From Marinoscillum sp964351625 (lineage in GTDB: Bacteria > Bacteroidota > Bacteroidia > Cytophagales > Cyclobacteriaceae), in assembly GCA_964351625.1 (NCBI GenBank), contig CAYGOV010000001.1, positions 496,001-560,000 of the forward strand: a DNA stretch of 64,000 nt, read 5' to 3'. The notes below the pieces were generated by a model. It searched no databases. It had not been told where the DNA came from and worked only from the letters and a program-made list of their open reading frames with translations. The translations under genes were made by a program, and so were the position numbers. Of this stretch, positions 62,540 to 64,000 are shown piece by piece. The stretch's first letter is position 1. Every line of letters starts with the position of its first letter.

Positions 62540-64000
62540 ATGATACGAAAGATTTTACTTCTATCTGCTTTGCTAATTGTAAGCCTCTTGCAAGGTTTTA
62601 CACAAGGGCAAACAGCAAGTGTAAATATTGATGCTGATATTAAGTTTCAGAAAGTGACTGGTTATGGGGGATTTGTATGTGCCCCAACATTCAACTATAA
62701 CCATATGACAATTCCTGAAATAGAGAGGCTCTGGGGTAAATCGAGTGAAATGGGATATAATATCATGCGGTTGTACATCCCCATAGGTAGAGATGCTTGG
62801 GAGCAATCTCTGGCCACAGCCAAGCATGCTCAGTCGCTTGGGCTAATCATTTTTGCCAGCCCTTGGTCTATGCCAGCAGAATGGAAAACCAACAACAGTA
62901 TTTCTGGTGTAGTGATCAATGGAACAGAAGAGAATGAAGGTTTTCTAAAAGAAGAGAACTATGAGGATTATGCTAATTACCTAAATGATTATGCAACTTA
63001 TCTTAGGGATAATGGAGTAGAACTGGCAGGGATTTCACTACAAAATGAGCCTGATTACAAAGTAGAATACGCCGGATGTACCTGGACACCCCAGCAAATC
63101 ATCAACTTCATCAATAACTATGGTGATATCATCAATTGTCCAATCATTGCTCCTGAAACTGTAGGCTTTTCCAATAACTACATCAAACCAATAGTAGAGA
63201 GTGAGGCTTTCGATAAAATTGCCATTTATGCCGGCCATCAATATGGAAATATCCAAAGTGATATTCAAAAAGTTTATGCAACGGGAAAAGAAATTTGGAT
63301 GACGGAAAACCTGATCAACTGGAATGCAGGATTAGAAACACCTCGCAACTATAGTTGGGAACTGGATGCCTTTGATTTCTCAAAAAGTGTGAATACAGCC
63401 ATGCTTTCCAACGTAAGTGCCTGGATTCATTACGCATCTAAGCGATACTACGCCATGATGGGTGATGGTACCAATGGCACCACGGCTGGGGCAATCACCA
63501 AAAGAGGGTACATCCTCTCACATTACGCTAAATATACGACTGGCACCACTCGAATAGAGGCGCAGTGGAAAGATGAATCTAATATGCTGGAAGGCTCTTC
63601 ATTCCTCTCCGTATCAGGAGACACTGTTGTTCTTCAGGTTATTAATCCTTCGAATGAGCCATATGAACTCACAGTGGATTTACCATTTTACACTACTTCA
63701 GTTACAACTATAGTGACCACTGACCAACAGAGTATGTCCAGTTCGGCGATTAGCTTAGAGGATGAGACTTTTCGTCCGAAAATGAATGTATCAGCATCCA
63801 GCTTTTCCACTTTTGTATTTGTAAAAAGCAAAGAGCGGTCGGAATCTCAGATGGTAGGAGAACCTTTGAATTTTAACAAAATAGAAGATCAGACGGTAAC
63901 GAATGCTGCATTCGGAACTTCCTATCAGCTAAGCGGCAATTCGGCCACCTTCGATGTAACAACTCAATTGATCAGCCCTTATCAAAATGTTAGTAGTGGA
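62540..64000 (+). CDS. GH30 glucuronoxylanase-like enzyme (3' end beyond window)
   Basis: At least 487 residues, running off the right edge. A signal peptide (MIRKILLLSALLIVSLLQGFTQG) is followed by KFQKVTGYGGFV and a GH30 barrel with acid/base Glu170 in SLQNEPDYKVEYAGCTWTP and nucleophile Glu256 in IWMTENLINW. The side beta-domain follows (about 335-430). QNEPDY...GCxWTP is typical of subfamily 8 xylanases, which cut glucuronoxylan next to methylglucuronic acid. Confirmation of the arginine that binds the uronate needs alignment. Beyond residue 440 a new domain begins (NKIEDQTVTNAAFG), perhaps a CBM. The gene is 77 bp after GH9. Confidence 0.9.
   Translation, partial: MIRKILLLSALLIVSLLQGFTQGQTASVNIDADIKFQKVTGYGGFVCAPTFNYNHMTIPEIERLWGKSSEMGYNIMRLYIPIGRDAWEQSLATAKHAQSLGLIIFASPWSMPAEWKTNNSISGVVINGTEENEGFLKEENYEDYANYLNDYATYLRDNGVELAGISLQNEPDYKVEYAGCTWTPQQIINFINNYGDIINCPIIAPETVGFSNNYIKPIVESEAFDKIAIYAGHQYGNIQSDIQKVYATGKEIWMTENLINWNAGLETPRNYSWELDAFDFSKSVNTAMLSNVSAWIHYASKRYYAMMGDGTNGTTAGAITKRGYILSHYAKYTTGTTRIEAQWKDESNMLEGSSFLSVSGDTVVLQVINPSNEPYELTVDLPFYTTSVTTIVTTDQQSMSSSAISLEDETFRPKMNVSASSFSTFVFVKSKERSESQMVGEPLNFNKIEDQTVTNAAFGTSYQLSGNSATFDVTTQLISPYQNVSSG

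Noticed and set aside
1..64000. CRISPR arrays, tRNA/rRNA genes, insertion sequences, prophage or attachment sites
   Set aside because: No spaced direct repeats, no transposase or integrase frames, and no RNA gene signatures were seen; repeats found are inside proteins.

Overview
The window is a large xylan utilisation locus from a member of the Bacteroidota. The phylum call rests on tandem SusC/SusD pairs, a T9SS C-terminal sorting domain at 45775-47958, a FecR/sigma-factor pair, lipoprotein signals on most surface enzymes, and promoter-like TTG-N20-TAnnTTTG elements. A free-living, probably marine or soil member of Cytophagales or a related order is likely, but this is inference. No rRNA, tRNA, CRISPR array or intact mobile element was seen.

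Region 1 (1-17184) handles oligosaccharides and (methyl)glucuronic acid. It holds a GH2 lipoprotein; a reverse-strand unit of GH67 alpha-glucuronidase and mannonate dehydratase (uxuA); a divergent forward unit of GH3, GH10, GPH-type sugar symporter and cytoplasmic GH43; a LacI-family repressor; and, divergent from it, an SDR (probable fructuronate reductase) followed by a GH115 alpha-glucuronidase. Two nearly identical palindromic operators (6192-6212 and 13434-13454) sit at the two divergent promoter regions and tie this block to the LacI regulator.

Region 2 (17185-33774) is the surface uptake machine: a decayed GH10 pseudogene, an ECF-type sigma factor, a FecR anti-sigma factor, an STN-bearing SusC, SusD, a second SusC, a second SusD, a DUF1735-type lipoprotein, and a GH10-like lipoprotein with two inserted CBM modules. 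The last six match the gene order of the Xus cluster (xusA-B-C-D-E-xyn10C) known from gut Bacteroidetes. Here the Xyn10C-like protein has lost its acid/base glutamate. A terminator closes the region.

Region 3 (33856-47958) is an enzyme block: GH10, GH43, GH95, CE15, GH43, GH43, a fused CE6-CE1 esterase, and a T9SS-secreted protein made of carbohydrate-binding-like modules. Region 4 (48384-64000) has an MG2/TonB-plug protein of unknown role, GH97, GH31 alpha-xylosidase, the remnant of a DUF1593-like gene, two GH43, GH9 and a GH30 glucuronoxylanase cut by the window end.

Proposed flow: GH10, GH30 and esterases open the decorated xylan outside the cell. SusC/D pairs import oligosaccharides. GH115, GH67, GH43, GH95, GH97, GH31 and GH2 strip side chains. 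The GPH symporter and cytoplasmic GH43 finish xylo-oligosaccharides, and glucuronate goes through fructuronate and mannonate to 2-keto-3-deoxygluconate. The uronate isomerase (uxaC) and xylose catabolism genes are not in the window.
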